A DNA stretch of 64,000 bases from Azospirillum oryzae (GTDB taxonomy: Bacteria; Pseudomonadota; Alphaproteobacteria; Azospirillales; Azospirillaceae). Shown here one piece after another: positions 28,543-38,170 of the stretch (positions are counted from its first letter, which is position 1; every line of letters begins with the position of its first letter). A program made the position numbers and the translations under genes. The notes below the pieces were generated by a model, which saw nothing but the letters and a program-made list of their open reading frames with translations, ran no database searches and was not told the origin of the DNA. The stretch covers positions 558,001 through 622,000 of the forward strand of contig NZ_VTTM01000001.1 of the NCBI RefSeq assembly GCF_008364795.1. Reading direction: 5' to 3'.

Positions 28543-28702
28543 TGCCCGGCCGCCCGCCTTTCCACCAACCGATAGAGTTCAGTATTCCCTGTTTTCAGGG
28601 GAACGGGCACCGCCGCCCGGATAAGGAACACCGGTGCCTTATTGTTTGCTCCGCCTTCTTGCCCCATTTCCGCGGCGACCGCAACCGCCGAACCCAGAAA
28701 CG

Positions 28703-28750
28703 GAACAGGGCCGTCACCGCCCCCCGCTCGGGACGGCGACGGCCCTGTTC
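28703..28750. terminator. Long inverted repeat between skp and fabZ
   Basis: GAACAGGGCCGTC (28703-28715) and GACGGCCCTGTTC (28738-28750) form a perfect 13-bp stem with a 22-base loop, 9 bases after the skp stop. On the minus strand the stem is followed by CCGTTTCTG, only a weak U-tract. It may attenuate read-through from bamA-skp into fabZ-lpxA or stabilise the upstream mRNA end. Confidence 0.6.
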
Positions 28751-28759
28751 AGACAAGCA

Positions 28760-29404
28760 TCACTGCTTGGGGACGTTCAGTGCGACCTGCGGCAGCTTCT
28801 TGTTCACGCGCTCCATTACCGCGTCGGTGACGTCGAGCTGCGTGTCGACCAGAACGAACTGCTGGCGGGCCAGAACGAGGTTCGCGCCGCGCTCGCGGGA
28901 GATGTCGGCGACCACCTCGACCATCGTCTTGTGAACGACGGCCATCGCTTCGTTCAGGCTGGTCTCCAGGGCCCGCTTGCGGTTCTGGACCGTCTTCTGC
29001 ACGTCGGCGACCTGCTTTTCGAAATCGCGGCGCTTGTTGGCGAGAGCTTCCGGCGACAGGACGGTCTGCTGCTTGCGCAGTTCGTCCTCGTTCTTGCGGA
29101 GCTTGTCCTCCAGCGCGGAAATTTCCTTCTGGTAGGAATCGCGCAGCGATTCGAAGGATTTGGTGATGCCCTTCGACGCGGCGGATTCCTGCATGATCTT
29201 CTGGACGTCGATCACGGCGATGACAGGCGCCTTGAGCTCCGCACCCGGACCCGGGACTTCGGCCTTCGGGGCGTCGGTCTTGGGTGCCGATTGGGCCGGA
29301 GCCGCCTGGGCCATGGCCGAGGTCGCGGCAAAGAGGAGACCGGCAGCCGTAACGGCCGACAGGGCGGCGACGCGGAACGGCGTCTTCGACAGGGTGGATT
29401 GCAT
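28760..29404 (-). CDS. skp: OmpH/Skp-family periplasmic chaperone
   Basis: 214 residues. Signal peptide (about 1-33, 'SAMAQA-A'), then an Ala/Pro-rich segment to about residue 58, then the OmpH domain: 'VIAVIDVQKIMQESAASKGI', a long charged coiled-coil arm ('SYQKEISALEDKLRKNEDEL' and beyond) and 'DVTDAVMERVNKKLP' at the end. Skp trimers hold unfolded outer-membrane proteins for BamA. The Pro/Ala insert before the domain makes it longer than E. coli Skp. One base follows the bamA stop. Confidence 0.9.
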   Translation of the reverse strand: MQSTLSKTPFRVAALSAVTAAGLLFAATSAMAQAAPAQSAPKTDAPKAEVPGPGAELKAPVIAVIDVQKIMQESAASKGITKSFESLRDSYQKEISALEDKLRKNEDELRKQQTVLSPEALANKRRDFEKQVADVQKTVQNRKRALETSLNEAMAVVHKTMVEVVADISRERGANLVLARQQFVLVDTQLDVTDAVMERVNKKLPQVALNVPKQ

Positions 29405-29405
29405 C

Positions 29406-31745
29406 TTAGAACCTGGTTCCGAAGCTGAAGCGGATAAGCTCTTTCTTGTCGTAGCCTTCCTTGCGGATCGGCAGGGCGACATCGAGCCGGATGGGGCCGA
29501 ACGGCGACTTCCACGACACGCCGGTGCCGATGGAGACGCGGATGCTCTCGTCATCCTTCACGTTCGGATCGCTGATATCGACCTTGCCCAGCGTGCCGAC
29601 ATCGGTGAAGGCATGGCCAAGCAGACCGAATTCCTCCGGCAGGCCGAAGGGGAAGCTCATTTCCACCGAGGCGCGGGCATAGCGCGTGCCGCCCAGCGCG
29701 TCGCCGGTCGAAATGTCGCGCGGGCCGATACCGGCGGTGTTGAAGCCGCGCAGGGTGTCGCCGCCGATGAAGAAGCGGTCGCCCAGATCGACCTTCTTGC
29801 CGAGGCCGTGGATGTAGCCGATTTCACCGGTGGTGCTGAGCACCCACTGGTCCTCGCCGAGCGGCAGATAGTAACCGGCAGCCAGCTTGTTCCGCAGGAA
29901 GCGCACCGACCCACCGAGACCGGCGATGTCGTTGGTCAGACGGACGAAGTAGCCCTCGGTCGGCGTCAGCTTGCTGTTGCGGACGTCATAGGTCAGTTCC
30001 TGTCCGATCAGCGAGGTCAGACGTTCACCGCGCTGCTCCTGGATGTACTTCGACGCCGTGGTCGGCACTTCCTCGATCAGCGTGTCCTGCAGCTGATAGT
30101 AAACGCGCTGGCGAAGGCGCTCGGTTAGCGGATAGCCGAGGCGCAGGGCGAAGCCGGTGTTCTTCTCGTTGAACGAGCTTTCGTCCTGGTAGTTGTAGCG
30201 CGTCCGGAAGACGTCGACACCGGCCGACAGGTCGCGGTCCATGAAGTACGGCTCCGTGAAGGAGATATCGTACAACTGGCGCCGGCCGGACAGCGTGGCG
30301 CCCAGACGCAGATCCTGACCGCGGCCGAGGAGATTGCGTTCGCGGATAGAGAAGTCACCCAACGGACCGTCGGAGGTCGAGAAGCCCGCACCGATGGAGA
30401 TTTCACCGGTGGACTGCTCAGCGACGTCGACGTTGACGACGGTACGATCCGGCGCACTGCTCTCCGACGTCGTGATGTTCACGCGCTCGAAGAAGCCGAG
30501 ATCCTTGATGCGCTGCTCCGACCGCTTCAGCTTCGACGCGTTGAAGGGGTCACCTTCGGACAGCAGCATCTCGCGGCGAATCACCTTGTCGAGCGTCCGG
30601 ACGTTGCCCGAAATATCGATGCGATCGACGAAGGTGCGCGGCCCCTCGTTGATCTCGTAGGTGATGTCGATGGTGTGGGTTTCACGATTGCGCGAAATCC
30701 GCGGACGGACATCGACGAAGGCGTACTGCAGATCGCCGACCGCGCTGGTCAGCTTCGTGATGGTGTCTTCCACCTTCTGGGCATTGTACCAGTCGCCCTC
30801 GGTGGTGGTGACGCTGTTCTGCAGAACCGCAGGGTCGAGCTGCTTCAGCGAGGTCTTGATGTCGACCTTGCCGAACTTGTAGCGCTCGCCTTCCTCGATG
30901 GTGAAGGTGATGAAGAAATCCGATTTGTCCGGAGTCAGTTCGGCGACCGCCGACACGACGCGGAAATCGGCATAGCCTTCCTTCAGGTAGAAGCGGCGCA
31001 GCAGATCGCGATCGTAGTTCAGGCGATCCGGATCGTAATTGTCATCCGACGACAGGAACCGCCACCAGGCGGATTCCTTGGTCTGGACGTTCTCGCGCAG
31101 GGTACCGTCGGAGAAATGCTCGTTGCCGATGAAGGTGATGCCACGCACGCCGGTGCGCACGCCTTCATTGATCTCGAACACCAGATCGACACGGTTCTGG
31201 TCGAGCTGGATGATCTTCGGTTCGACCGTCGCACCGAATCGGCCTTGCCGCCGGTAGATCTCCTGGATGCGCTGGACGTCGGACTGGACCCTGGTCCGGG
31301 TATAGACGACGCGGGGACGCAACTGGATTTCCTTCTCCAGCGTGTCCTTCTCGATGCGCCGATTGCCCTCGAACGCGATGCGGTTGATGATCGGGTTCTC
31401 CGCCACCGTGACCACGAGCGTATCGCCCTCGCGCTTCAGCACGACGTCGGCGAACAGGCCGGTGTTGAACAGCGACTTCAGCGACTGGTCGATCCGGTCG
31501 GGATCGAACGGGTCGCCGGGCTGGACGGTCAGGTAGGAGCGGACCGTGGAGGGTTCGATGCGCTGGGTGCCTTCGACCCGGATGTCGCGCACCGTACCGC
31601 CACTGAACACCTGGCTGACCGTGGACCCGGTGACCGCCGGGGCCCGACCGGGCGAGGCGGCGGTTTGGGCGAGGGCGACAGACACCGTCGTCATGGCGCA
31701 GCCGGCCATCAGGCCCGCCACCAGAACTTTGCTCGACACCGGCAA
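29406..31745 (-). CDS. bamA: Outer-membrane protein assembly factor BamA
   Basis: 779 residues from a TTG; GGGAG stands 7 bases upstream. Signal peptide (about 1-26), five POTRA domains (about 48-430; the first begins 'VRDIRVEGTQRIEPSTV') and a 16-strand Omp85 barrel ending in the aromatic C-terminal signature 'FSFGTRF'. 'FFIGGDTLRGF' holds the loop 6 RGF motif. Essential insertase for outer-membrane barrels. Placed between rseP and skp, the classical order. Confidence 0.97.
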   Translation of the reverse strand: MPVSSKVLVAGLMAGCAMTTVSVALAQTAASPGRAPAVTGSTVSQVFSGGTVRDIRVEGTQRIEPSTVRSYLTVQPGDPFDPDRIDQSLKSLFNTGLFADVVLKREGDTLVVTVAENPIINRIAFEGNRRIEKDTLEKEIQLRPRVVYTRTRVQSDVQRIQEIYRRQGRFGATVEPKIIQLDQNRVDLVFEINEGVRTGVRGITFIGNEHFSDGTLRENVQTKESAWWRFLSSDDNYDPDRLNYDRDLLRRFYLKEGYADFRVVSAVAELTPDKSDFFITFTIEEGERYKFGKVDIKTSLKQLDPAVLQNSVTTTEGDWYNAQKVEDTITKLTSAVGDLQYAFVDVRPRISRNRETHTIDITYEINEGPRTFVDRIDISGNVRTLDKVIRREMLLSEGDPFNASKLKRSEQRIKDLGFFERVNITTSESSAPDRTVVNVDVAEQSTGEISIGAGFSTSDGPLGDFSIRERNLLGRGQDLRLGATLSGRRQLYDISFTEPYFMDRDLSAGVDVFRTRYNYQDESSFNEKNTGFALRLGYPLTERLRQRVYYQLQDTLIEEVPTTASKYIQEQRGERLTSLIGQELTYDVRNSKLTPTEGYFVRLTNDIAGLGGSVRFLRNKLAAGYYLPLGEDQWVLSTTGEIGYIHGLGKKVDLGDRFFIGGDTLRGFNTAGIGPRDISTGDALGGTRYARASVEMSFPFGLPEEFGLLGHAFTDVGTLGKVDISDPNVKDDESIRVSIGTGVSWKSPFGPIRLDVALPIRKEGYDKKELIRFSFGTRF

Positions 31746-31772
31746 ATCACGCTCCCTGGCAAGGGGCTGGTT

Positions 31773-32906
31773 TTAGGAAACCAGTCCCCGGAAGAAATCG
31801 ACCACGCGCAATTGAACAAGGTCGTTCCACGTGGCGAAGACCATGAGCGTTAATACCAAGGCCAATCCAATTCGGAAACCGTATTCTTGCGCTCGCGCTC
31901 CAAGCGGCCGGCCGAGAAGCTTTTCGATGCCGTAAAAAAGCAGGTGGCCGCCGTCCAGCATCGGCACCGGAAACAGGTTGATCAGGCCCAGGTTCACAGA
32001 CAGGAAAGTCATGAACCAGACCAGCGGATACCAGCCGGATTGCGCCACCTCGCCCGACATCTGGGCGATCCGCAGGGGGCCGCCCAACTCCTCCGTCCCG
32101 CGCGATCCCTGGACCATCTGGCCCAATGCGGTGAAGGTGCCGGTGATCATGCCTGCGACTTCACGTCCCGCCTGCCAGACGGCGGTCAGGGGGTCATGAC
32201 GCATCATGCCGACGCTGCCGCGGCTGATCCCGAGCAGACCGATCTGGTGAGCATTGCCGAGTCGGTCGGTGACCGTCTGCGACTCCGGTGTGACAGTCAG
32301 GGTCATCACCCGCCCATCACGCTTCAGTTCGATGGCCAGCGGTTCGCCCGGGCGGATCGAAACGATCTGCCGGATCTCTTCGAATCGCTGAACCCCGGTA
32401 CCATCGACCGACAGGATCAGATCGCCCGGCTGGATGCCGGCGCGTTCCGCCGCACTGCCGGGCTGAATGCCACCGACGTCCGGCGGGGTGAAGGACTGGC
32501 CGGCGGTCATGAACAGCAGGGATAGAACGACGATGGAGAAGACGAAATTCGCGATCGGTCCGGCCGCGACGATGGCTGCGCGCTGCCCCACCCGCTTGTG
32601 GTGGAAAGACACCGCGCGCTCCTCCGCCGACATGGCGGTCAGATGGGCGCCTGGCGTGCTGGCCGGATCGGCATCGCCGAACATCTTGACATAGCCGCCG
32701 AGCGGCAGCGCGCTGAACTTCCAGCGCGTGCCCGCCCGGTCGGTGAAACCGAACAGTTCCGGTCCGAAACCGATGGAGAAGGTCTCGATCCGCACGCCGT
32801 TGCGGCGCGCGATCAGATAGTGACCAAGCTCGTGCACGAAGACGAGCACGGTGAGGACCAGCAGAAAGGCCAGCACCGAGGTCCAGAAACCGCCGATAAC
32901 GTCCAT
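31773..32906 (-). CDS. rseP: Site-2 zinc protease RseP
   Basis: 377 residues, M50B family. Cuts membrane-embedded anti-sigma factors and remnant signal peptides. The first membrane helix carries HELGH (His25, Glu26, His29); a single PDZ domain lies about 130-200 ('PGSAAERAGIQPGDLILSVDG'); the third zinc ligand is the aspartate of 'PMLDGGHLLFY' in a C-terminal helix. E. coli RseP has two PDZ domains; only one is clear here. 36 bases after dxr, 27 before bamA. Confidence 0.95.
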   Translation of the reverse strand: MDVIGGFWTSVLAFLLVLTVLVFVHELGHYLIARRNGVRIETFSIGFGPELFGFTDRAGTRWKFSALPLGGYVKMFGDADPASTPGAHLTAMSAEERAVSFHHKRVGQRAAIVAAGPIANFVFSIVVLSLLFMTAGQSFTPPDVGGIQPGSAAERAGIQPGDLILSVDGTGVQRFEEIRQIVSIRPGEPLAIELKRDGRVMTLTVTPESQTVTDRLGNAHQIGLLGISRGSVGMMRHDPLTAVWQAGREVAGMITGTFTALGQMVQGSRGTEELGGPLRIAQMSGEVAQSGWYPLVWFMTFLSVNLGLINLFPVPMLDGGHLLFYGIEKLLGRPLGARAQEYGFRIGLALVLTLMVFATWNDLVQLRVVDFFRGLVS

Positions 32907-32942
32907 ATCAACCCTTGCGCCTTCCAGCGCCTCGAACGCGGA

Positions 32943-34151
32943 TCATCGGCTGCCAACCGCCGTCGCACCGATCGCCGCCACGCGGCCGGCGGCATCCCGC
33001 CTCGCGTCCGCGTCGGCCTCCCGCACGGCGGCGAGATCGCGCAGCGGGCGGTGGGGCAACGCCGTCAACGTCTCCTCGACGATCCGTTCGATGTCGAGGA
33101 AGCCGATCCGGCGGTCGAGAAACGCCTGGACGGCCACCTCGTTGGCGGCACTGAGTATAGTAGGAGCGCCCCCCCCGCTTTGCAAGGCGGCCCGGGCCAG
33201 TCGAAGTGCGGGGAAACGCTGGGGATCAGGAGCCTCGAAGGTCAGCGTCGCCGCCTTGACCAGATCGAGCCGCTCCGCTGGCGTGGCGATGCGGGCGGGC
33301 CAGCCGAGCGCATAGGCGATCGGCGTGCGCATGTCGGGCGTGCCGAGCTGCGCCAGGACCGAGCCGTCGACATATTCCACCAGCGAATGGATGACGGACT
33401 GCGGGTGGACCAGCACGTCGATGCGCTCTTCCGGGATACCGAACAGGAAGTGGGCTTCGATCAGCTCAAGCCCCTTGTTCATCATCGTCGCGCTGTCGAC
33501 CGAAATCTTGGCGCCCATGTCCCAGGTCGGGTGGGCGACCGCCTGCTCCCGCGTCGCAGCCGCCATGAAGGCGCGATCCCTGGTGCGGAAGGGACCGCCG
33601 GACGCCGTCAGGATCAGTCGGGCGATGCTGTCGGTGCGGTCGAAATCGAAGACCTGGTAGATGGCGGAATGCTCGCTGTCGACCGGCAGCAGCGTCGCGC
33701 CGTGGGCCTTCACCTCTTCCATCATCAGGGCGCCGGCGCAGACCAGCACCTCCTTGTTGGCGAAGGCGACGATGGCGCCACGCCGGACAGCGGCAAGGGT
33801 CGGCTCCAGACCAGCGGCGCCGACGATGGCGGCCATCACCCAGTCGGCCGGACGTTCCGCCGCCGCGGCAACCGCTTCGGACCCGGCCGCGACCTCGATG
33901 CCGGTGCCGGAGAGAAGGCTCTTCAACTCGGCATAGGCTGCGGGGTCGGCGACCACGGCCAATCGGGCGTTCAGTTGCCGGGCCTGTTGAGCCAGCAGAG
34001 CGACGTTGCGGTTGGCGGTCAGCGCCTCCACCGGAAAACGCTCCGGATCGCGGGAGACGAGGTCCACGGTCTGCGTTCCGACCGAGCCTGTCGACCCGAG
34101 GATCGTTACGCTGCGCGGCGCATCAGGCCCCGCCCCCGCTTTCACCACCAT
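32943..34151 (-). CDS. dxr: 1-deoxy-D-xylulose 5-phosphate reductoisomerase
   Basis: 402 residues. Makes 2-C-methyl-D-erythritol 4-phosphate in the non-mevalonate isoprenoid pathway, which supplies undecaprenyl precursors. NADPH-binding start '[18 protein letters not shown]'; '[14 protein letters not shown]' and 'LTASGGPFR' form the metal and substrate site; '[20 protein letters not shown]' is diagnostic. Overlaps the cdsA 3' end by 10 bases. Confidence 0.96.
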   Translation of the reverse strand: MVVKAGAGPDAPRSVTILGSTGSVGTQTVDLVSRDPERFPVEALTANRNVALLAQQARQLNARLAVVADPAAYAELKSLLSGTGIEVAAGSEAVAAAAERPADWVMAAIVGAAGLEPTLAAVRRGAIVAFANKEVLVCAGALMMEEVKAHGATLLPVDSEHSAIYQVFDFDRTDSIARLILTASGGPFRTRDRAFMAAATREQAVAHPTWDMGAKISVDSATMMNKGLELIEAHFLFGIPEERIDVLVHPQSVIHSLVEYVDGSVLAQLGTPDMRTPIAYALGWPARIATPAERLDLVKAATLTFEAPDPQRFPALRLARAALQSGGGAPTILSAANEVAVQAFLDRRIGFLDIERIVEETLTALPHRPLRDLAAVREADADARRDAAGRVAAIGATAVGSR

Positions 34152-34954
34152 GACAGAACCGATCCAACGGCCGCGTGAAACAGGGCCAGCACCGGGGCCG
34201 CGGCCAGAAGCCCGTCGATGCGGTCGAGGATGCCGCCATGCCCGGGAATGAGCTGGCCGCTGTCCTTCACATTGTAGCGCCGCTTGACCGCCGATTCGAA
34301 CAGGTCGCCGGCCTGCCCGACCACGGCGACGGCCGCGCCAACCGCCAAAGCGATGTCCGGACGCGCCGTTCCGAAGGCGAGAGCCACCAGCCAGCCGAAC
34401 AGGGCCGACGATGCCATGCCGCCGATCAGGCCGGCCCAGGTCTTCTTGGGGCTGATGCGCGGCGCCAGCTTAGGCCCGCCGATGCTGCGGCCCGCGGCAT
34501 AGGCCCCGATATCGGTCGCCCAGATGGCGATGAGGACGAACAGGAAGAGAGACAGCCCGGACTCCGGCAGATCACGCAGCCACATCAGGCCGGCCATGCC
34601 GACAGCGACATACAGCACGCCAAACCCGAGAAGGTTGCGGTCGGCGCCGCCACCGACTATGGCGGTCAGAACGGCAAAAGCTGCCGCCACCCCCAGCCCG
34701 GCGGCCGGACCGGCGGCGATCTGCGCCATCAACGCGACGATGATGCCGATCGCCGCCATGATGCGGGCCGGCAAGCGGCGGGCGCTCGGAACGATGCTGG
34801 TCCATTCGGATACGGCGACCACCGATCCGAAGGCGATCAGGGCATGGAACACCCAGCCGCCGATCCAGACGGCACCCAGCACGACCGGCGCCATGACCAA
34901 TGCCGACAGGACGCGAACCTTGAGGTCCCCCGCCCTGGATGGCTTGGCCGGCAC
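34142..34954 (-). CDS. cdsA: Phosphatidate cytidylyltransferase
   Basis: 270 residues from a proposed GTG at 34954; the start is uncertain because the frame is open back into uppS and no good ribosome binding site is seen. Makes CDP-diacylglycerol for phospholipid synthesis. About eight membrane segments ('[21 protein letters not shown]' in part), and the CTP transferase signature near the end: '[13 protein letters not shown]' and '[26 protein letters not shown]' in part, including the conserved K-D and D-R-x-D residues. Lies 20 bases after uppS. Confidence 0.9.
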   Translation of the reverse strand: MPAKPSRAGDLKVRVLSALVMAPVVLGAVWIGGWVFHALIAFGSVVAVSEWTSIVPSARRLPARIMAAIGIIVALMAQIAAGPAAGLGVAAAFAVLTAIVGGGADRNLLGFGVLYVAVGMAGLMWLRDLPESGLSLFLFVLIAIWATDIGAYAAGRSIGGPKLAPRISPKKTWAGLIGGMASSALFGWLVALAFGTARPDIALAVGAAVAVVGQAGDLFESAVKRRYNVKDSGQLIPGHGGILDRIDGLLAAAPVLALFHAAVGSVLSWW

Positions 34955-34973
34955 TGCGAGCGAATCCGGCGTG

Positions 34974-35714
34974 TCAGCGGGACCCGGCGGTGGTGGCGCC
35001 GAAGCGGCGTTCCCGTCGGTGGAACTCTTCAATCGCCGCCTCCAGATCGCGCTTGGTGAAATCGGGCCAGAGCGTATCGACGAAGACCAGCTCGGCATAG
35101 GCCGCCTGCCACAGCAGGAAATTGCTAATCCGCTTCTCGCCGCTGGTGCGGATGATCAGGTCGGGGTCGGGTATGTCGGCCGTGTAGAGCCGCGCCGACA
35201 GCGCGTCCTCGTCAATGGCCTCGGGCGCCAGACGCCCAGCGGCCACCTCTTCCGCCAACCGGCGAGCCGCATGGACGATCTCCAGGCGCGAGCCGTAGCT
35301 GAGTGCCACCACGAGCGTCATCACCCGGTTGTCGCGGGTCAGGCCCTCGGCATTGTCGATCAGCCGGTTGATGTCCTCCGACAGTCGCGTACGGTCACCG
35401 ATCACCCGCAGGCGGACGCCCGCCCGGTGCAGTTCGGCGACTTCGCTGCGGAGGTAGAAGCGCAGCAGACCCATCAGGTCGCTGACCTCTTCCTCCGGCC
35501 GGCGCCAGTTCTCCGAGGAGAAGCTGAAGATCGTCAGAGTGCCGATGCCAAGTTCGCGCGCCGCCTCCACGGTGCGGCGGACGGCGTCCACGCCCTTCTT
35601 GTGCCCGGCGGTGCGCGGCAGGCCGCGCGCCTTGGCCCAGCGCCCGTTGCCATCCATGATGATGGCGACATGCCCTGGGGCCGTGTTGGACCGGTTGTCG
35701 TCCGCGTCGCGCAT
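34974..35714 (-). CDS. uppS: Undecaprenyl diphosphate synthase (cis-prenyltransferase)
   Basis: 246 residues. Extends farnesyl diphosphate to the C55 lipid carrier of peptidoglycan and O-antigen. 'HVAIIMDGNGRWAKARGLPR' with catalytic Asp in MDGNGRWA, 'GHKKGVDAVR', 'TIFSFSSENWRRP' and 'DLIIRTSGEKRISNFLLWQ' with 'VFVDTLWPDF' are all diagnostic. Six bases after frr. Some residues of the C-terminal tail are lost to the stop that precedes cdsA. Confidence 0.96.
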   Translation of the reverse strand: MRDADDNRSNTAPGHVAIIMDGNGRWAKARGLPRTAGHKKGVDAVRRTVEAARELGIGTLTIFSFSSENWRRPEEEVSDLMGLLRFYLRSEVAELHRAGVRLRVIGDRTRLSEDINRLIDNAEGLTRDNRVMTLVVALSYGSRLEIVHAARRLAEEVAAGRLAPEAIDEDALSARLYTADIPDPDLIIRTSGEKRISNFLLWQAAYAELVFVDTLWPDFTKRDLEAAIEEFHRRERRFGATTAGSR

Positions 35715-35720
35715 TCCGGA

Positions 35721-36278
35721 TCAGACCTGCATGATTTCCTTTTCTTTTTGCGCAAGCGAGTCGTCGACCAGCTTGATGTGCTGGTCGGTCAGCACCTGCA
35801 CCTTGTCCGCCTGGACCTTGTGCTCGTCCTGGGTGATCTCGCTGGCCTTCTCGGCCTTCTTCAGGCCGTCCATGCCGTCGCGACGGATGTTGCGGATGGC
35901 GACACGGCACTGCTCGGCATATTTGTGGGCGACCTTCGCCAGTTCGGCGCGGCGCTCCTGGGTCAGATCGGGCAGCGGCACACGAATGACCTGCCCCTCG
36001 GCCTGCGGGTTCAAGCCCAGGCCGCTGTCGCGGATGGCCTTTTCGACCGCCTTGGTCATGCCGCGGTCCCACACCTGCACCGAGATCAGGCGCGGCTCCG
36101 GAACGGAGACGGTCGCCACCTCGCGCAGGTGCATGCGGCTGCCATAGGCCTCCACCATCACCGGTTCGAGCAGATTGGACGAGGCGCGGCCAGTGCGCAG
36201 ACCGCCCAGTTCCTTGCGAAACGAGTCAAGCGCGCCTTCCATGCGGCGCTTCAGATCCGATAGGTCGGGCGCAGCCAC
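35721..36278 (-). CDS. frr: Ribosome recycling factor
   Basis: 185 residues, the standard RRF length, from a GTG preceded by GGGAG. Splits post-termination ribosomes with EF-G. Three-helix bundle sequence is complete: 'MEGALDSFRKELGGLRTGRA', 'VSVPEPRLISVQVWDRGM', 'IRVPLPDLTQERRAELAK' and 'VDDSLAQKEKEIMQV'. Four bases after the pyrH stop, in the conserved tsf-pyrH-frr-uppS order. Confidence 0.96.
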   Translation of the reverse strand: MAAPDLSDLKRRMEGALDSFRKELGGLRTGRASSNLLEPVMVEAYGSRMHLREVATVSVPEPRLISVQVWDRGMTKAVEKAIRDSGLGLNPQAEGQVIRVPLPDLTQERRAELAKVAHKYAEQCRVAIRNIRRDGMDGLKKAEKASEITQDEHKVQADKVQVLTDQHIKLVDDSLAQKEKEIMQV

Positions 36279-36282
36279 GGGC

Positions 36283-37038
36283 CTACTCCCTTTCTTCCGT
36301 TATGATGGTGTGCTTGCCACGGCCCTGCATCACTTCGGCGAAGGCGCCGGGCGTGTGGATCGAGAAGACCAGAATGGGAATGTGGTTCTCGCGCGACAGC
36401 GCGATCGCCGAAGCGTCCATCACCTGCAGGTCCTTGGTCAGGACATCCATGTAGGTGAGGCGTTCGTAGTGCTGGGCCGACGGATCCTTCTTCGGATCGG
36501 CGGTGTAGACGCCATCGACCTGCGTGCCCTTCAGCAGACCGTCACAGCCCATTTCGGAGGCGCGCAGCGCCGCGGCGGTGTCGGTGGTGAAGAAGGGGTT
36601 GCCGGTGCCGGCGGCGAAGATCACCACCCGGCCCTTTTCCATGTGGCGGACGGCGCGGCGCCGGATATAGGGCTCGCAGACCGTCGACATGGGAATGGCC
36701 GACTGCACCCGCGTGCTGACGCCCATCCGTTCGAGCGCGCTCTGCATCGAGAGCGCGTTCATCACGGTGGCGAGCATGCCGATATAGTCGGCCGACGCAC
36801 GCTCCATGCCGTTCGCCGCACCCTTCACACCCCGGAAGATGTTCCCCCCGCCGATGACCAGACTGACCTGGACGCCGAGTGCGATGACCGCCTTCACCTC
36901 GTTGGCGATGCGGTTCACCATCTCCGGGTCCAGACCATAGTCGCGCTGACCCATCAGCGCTTCGCCCGACACCTTGAGGAGGACGCGCTTATAGCGGACG
37001 CCCTCGGCCGGCGCGGTGGTCCCGGTGGTTTCGACCAT
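36283..37038 (-). CDS. pyrH: UMP kinase
   Basis: 251 residues. Phosphorylates UMP to UDP; amino-acid kinase fold. '[13 protein letters not shown]' (ATP site), '[14 protein letters not shown]' and '[23 protein letters not shown]' (in two parts) are diagnostic; '[21 protein letters not shown]' carries the conserved DP. The 66-base gap to tsf contains no clear terminator, so tsf and pyrH may be co-transcribed. Confidence 0.96.
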   Translation of the reverse strand: MVETTGTTAPAEGVRYKRVLLKVSGEALMGQRDYGLDPEMVNRIANEVKAVIALGVQVSLVIGGGNIFRGVKGAANGMERASADYIGMLATVMNALSMQSALERMGVSTRVQSAIPMSTVCEPYIRRRAVRHMEKGRVVIFAAGTGNPFFTTDTAAALRASEMGCDGLLKGTQVDGVYTADPKKDPSAQHYERLTYMDVLTKDLQVMDASAIALSRENHIPILVFSIHTPGAFAEVMQGRGKHTIITEERE

Positions 37039-37104
37039 GGGGGGAACGCTCCCTTGCTGTTTCGGAATGCGGCGTGCGGACCTAAGCGTTCGACCTTACC
37101 GGTC

Positions 37105-38037
37105 TCAGCCCTGACCGCCGGCAGCGGCAGCGACTTCGGCGGCGAAGTCCGACTGGGCCTTCTCGATGCCCTCGCCCAGCGCGAAGCGGGTGAAGGCCGT
37201 GACCTTGACCGGAGCGCCGATATCCTTGGCGGCGTTCTCCACCACCTTGCGGACTTTGGTCTCGCCGTCGATCACATAGGTCTGCTCCAGCAGGCAGACT
37301 TCCTCGTAGTACTTGCGGACGCGGCCTTCGACCATCTTCTCGATGATGGCTTCCGGCTTGCCCGAAGCGCGGGCCTGCTCGGCCAGCACGTTGCGCTCGC
37401 GCTCCAGCGACGAGCTGTCGACATCGGCGATGTCCAGCGCGTCCGGACGGGCGGCGGCGATGTGCATGGCGATCTGCTTGCCGAGATCGGCCAGCTTGGC
37501 CGTGTCGCCGGTCGACTCCAGGGCGACCAGGACGCCGATCTTGCCCAGGCCCGGCGCGATGGCCGAGTGGACGTAGCTGACGACGACACCGGCCGAGACC
37601 GACAGGGTGACGGCGCGGCGCAGGTTCATGTTCTCGCCGACGGTGGCGATCAGGCTGGTCAGCTCGTCCTGGGCGGTGTGCGAGGTGCCCGGATAGGTCG
37701 CGGCCTTCAGTGCCTCGACATCGCCGGCAGAGGTCAGCGCCAGCTCGGCGGCCTTGGCGGCGAAAGCCTGGAACTTGTCGTTGCGGGCGACGAAGTCGGT
37801 CTCGGCGTTCACCTCGACGACGGCACCCTTGGTGCCGGCGGTGGCGACGGCGACCAGACCCTCGGCGGCGACGCGGCCCGACTTCTTCGCGGCGGCGGCG
37901 AGGCCCTTCTTGCGCAGCCAGTCGACGGCGCCCTCGAGGTCGCCCTGCGTCTCGTTCAGCGCCTTCTTGCAGTCCATCATGCCCGCGCCGGTCTTCTCGC
38001 GCAGTTCCTTGACGAGCGAGGCGGTAATCTCGGCCAT
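37105..38037 (-). CDS. tsf: Elongation factor Ts
   Basis: 310 residues. Nucleotide exchange factor for EF-Tu. N-terminal UBA-like domain '[21 protein letters not shown]' (in part), the core signature '[15 protein letters not shown]', and a C-terminal module with '[16 protein letters not shown]'. ATG 38037 is preceded by GGAAGAGGG. An intrinsic terminator separates it from rpsB, so its level relative to S2 may be set by read-through or by an internal promoter. Confidence 0.96.
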   Translation of the reverse strand: MAEITASLVKELREKTGAGMMDCKKALNETQGDLEGAVDWLRKKGLAAAAKKSGRVAAEGLVAVATAGTKGAVVEVNAETDFVARNDKFQAFAAKAAELALTSAGDVEALKAATYPGTSHTAQDELTSLIATVGENMNLRRAVTLSVSAGVVVSYVHSAIAPGLGKIGVLVALESTGDTAKLADLGKQIAMHIAAARPDALDIADVDSSSLERERNVLAEQARASGKPEAIIEKMVEGRVRKYYEEVCLLEQTYVIDGETKVRKVVENAAKDIGAPVKVTAFTRFALGEGIEKAQSDFAAEVAAAAGGQG

Positions 38038-38114
38038 GTTGCGCCCTCTTCCTTCCAAGCGATCCGGCAGGCGGATCGGATTGAGTCACAAAGTCAAAAC
38101 GGGTGGCAACCCAT

Positions 38115-38155
38115 AAAAAAGGCAGCCGGGCCATAGGTCATAAGGCCCGGCTGCC
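38115..38155 (-). terminator. Intrinsic terminator/attenuator between rpsB and tsf
   Basis: GGCAGCCGGGCC (38121-38132) and GGCCCGGCTGCC (38144-38155) form a perfect 12-bp stem with an 11-base loop. On the minus strand it is followed by TTTTTT (38120-38115). It sits 16 bases after the rpsB stop. Confidence 0.88.
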
Positions 38156-38170
38156 CTTGAACCGTCAGGG

